NCBI RefSeq assembly: GCF_003201955.1 | Contig: NZ_QJJM01000014.1 | Span: 37,882-101,881 of the forward strand | Source: Blastomonas natatoria | GTDB lineage: Bacteria > Pseudomonadota > Alphaproteobacteria > Sphingomonadales > Sphingomonadaceae | Length of the DNA stretch: 64,000 nucleotides | Direction of reading: 5' to 3' | In this document: piece by piece, positions 63,939 through 64,000 of the stretch | How the letters are laid out: the number at the start of each line of letters is the position of its first letter | Position numbering within the stretch: the stretch's first letter is position 1 | Made by a program: the position numbers and the translations under genes | The notes under the pieces: model-generated | The model's input: only the letters and a program-made list of their open reading frames with translations | What the model was told of the DNA's origin: nothing | Databases searched by the model: none

Positions 63939-64000
63939 GGTTGTGATTTAAGGAGGGTTGGGGCTTCGTCGTAGTGACGAAGGAACGAAGATGAAGCCCC
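63906..64000 (+). mobile_element. Possible left end of an insertion sequence (cut by the window edge)
   Basis: The coding sense of the NTPase gene breaks at TGTCCGCCGTCAGCG. TGT-type termini, a short inverted repeat CTTCGTC/GACGAAG at 63964-63982, and an ATG at 63991 behind GGAACG would fit the start of a transposase gene (for example an IS21-type element). Too little sequence is present to name the family; no target duplication can be checked. Confidence 0.35.

Overview
The window is a piece of chromosome from a GC-rich alphaproteobacterium, most likely a sphingomonad (Sphingomonadaceae). The reasons are the alphaproteobacterial order rimP-nusA-ylxR/L7Ae-infB-rbfA, an sdhC-sdhD-sdhA cluster, a LacI / MFS / TonB-receptor / GH13 / GH97 maltodextrin locus of the sphingomonad-Caulobacter type, and several dispersed palindromic repeats (for example the one that translates as RHPELVSGS inside truB). 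The genus is inferred from gene content, not measured.

Layout. 0-12 kb: the translation and RNA-metabolism cluster rimP, nusA, ylxR, infB, rbfA, truB, rpsO, pnp. It is split between rbfA and truB by an AbrB/PIN toxin-antitoxin pair, a thymidine kinase and an acetyltransferase. 12-26 kb: a ParDE pair, succinate dehydrogenase genes without sdhB, a soluble globin-coupled chemoreceptor, an SDR, a GIY-YIG protein, prmA, a DUF2459 protein, an ECF sigma factor with its DGPF partner, and recN/ligA with a small HEPN-like gene wedged between them. 26-35 kb: mlaA, a nested palindromic repeat, class I fumarase, class Ia ribonucleotide reductase nrdA-nrdB with a NrdR-like box, a BrnT/BrnA pair and a DoxX-NDH-2 fusion. 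35-47.6 kb: a complete maltodextrin uptake and degradation locus with two matching LacI-type operators. 47.7-49.8 kb: a lone SIR2-like gene and two small stress-type proteins.

From about 49.82 kb to the right edge lies an integrated genomic island. Its left boundary is a 46-bp fragment of the 3' end of tRNA-Gly(GCC), followed at once by a tyrosine integrase. The cargo includes a protein with motifs resembling family-A/T7-type single-subunit polymerases, a split HipA-like kinase system whose partner carries HIRAN, a three-gene operon of large serine recombinase plus two ParB/RepB-like proteins with no ParA, a DUF736 protein, an XRE-ImmA/IrrE regulator-protease, a HEPN protein with an RHxxxH motif, and a nuclease/P-loop NTPase gene apparently cut by a mobile element at the window edge. 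This looks like a defence and mobility island. The right boundary, with the expected intact tRNA-Gly, is outside the window.

How the parts work together. The left third is core informational machinery. The maltodextrin locus forms one pathway: the TonB receptor imports glucans over the outer membrane, periplasmic GH13 and GH97 enzymes and an esterase-like hydrolase trim them, the MFS protein takes sugar across the inner membrane, a second GH13 enzyme finishes the work, and the LacI protein controls both sides. The most unusual signals are in the island (polymerase-like ORF, recombinase-ParB-ParB operon, split HipA/HIRAN operon) and in the way palindromic repeats have invaded coding and intergenic DNA.
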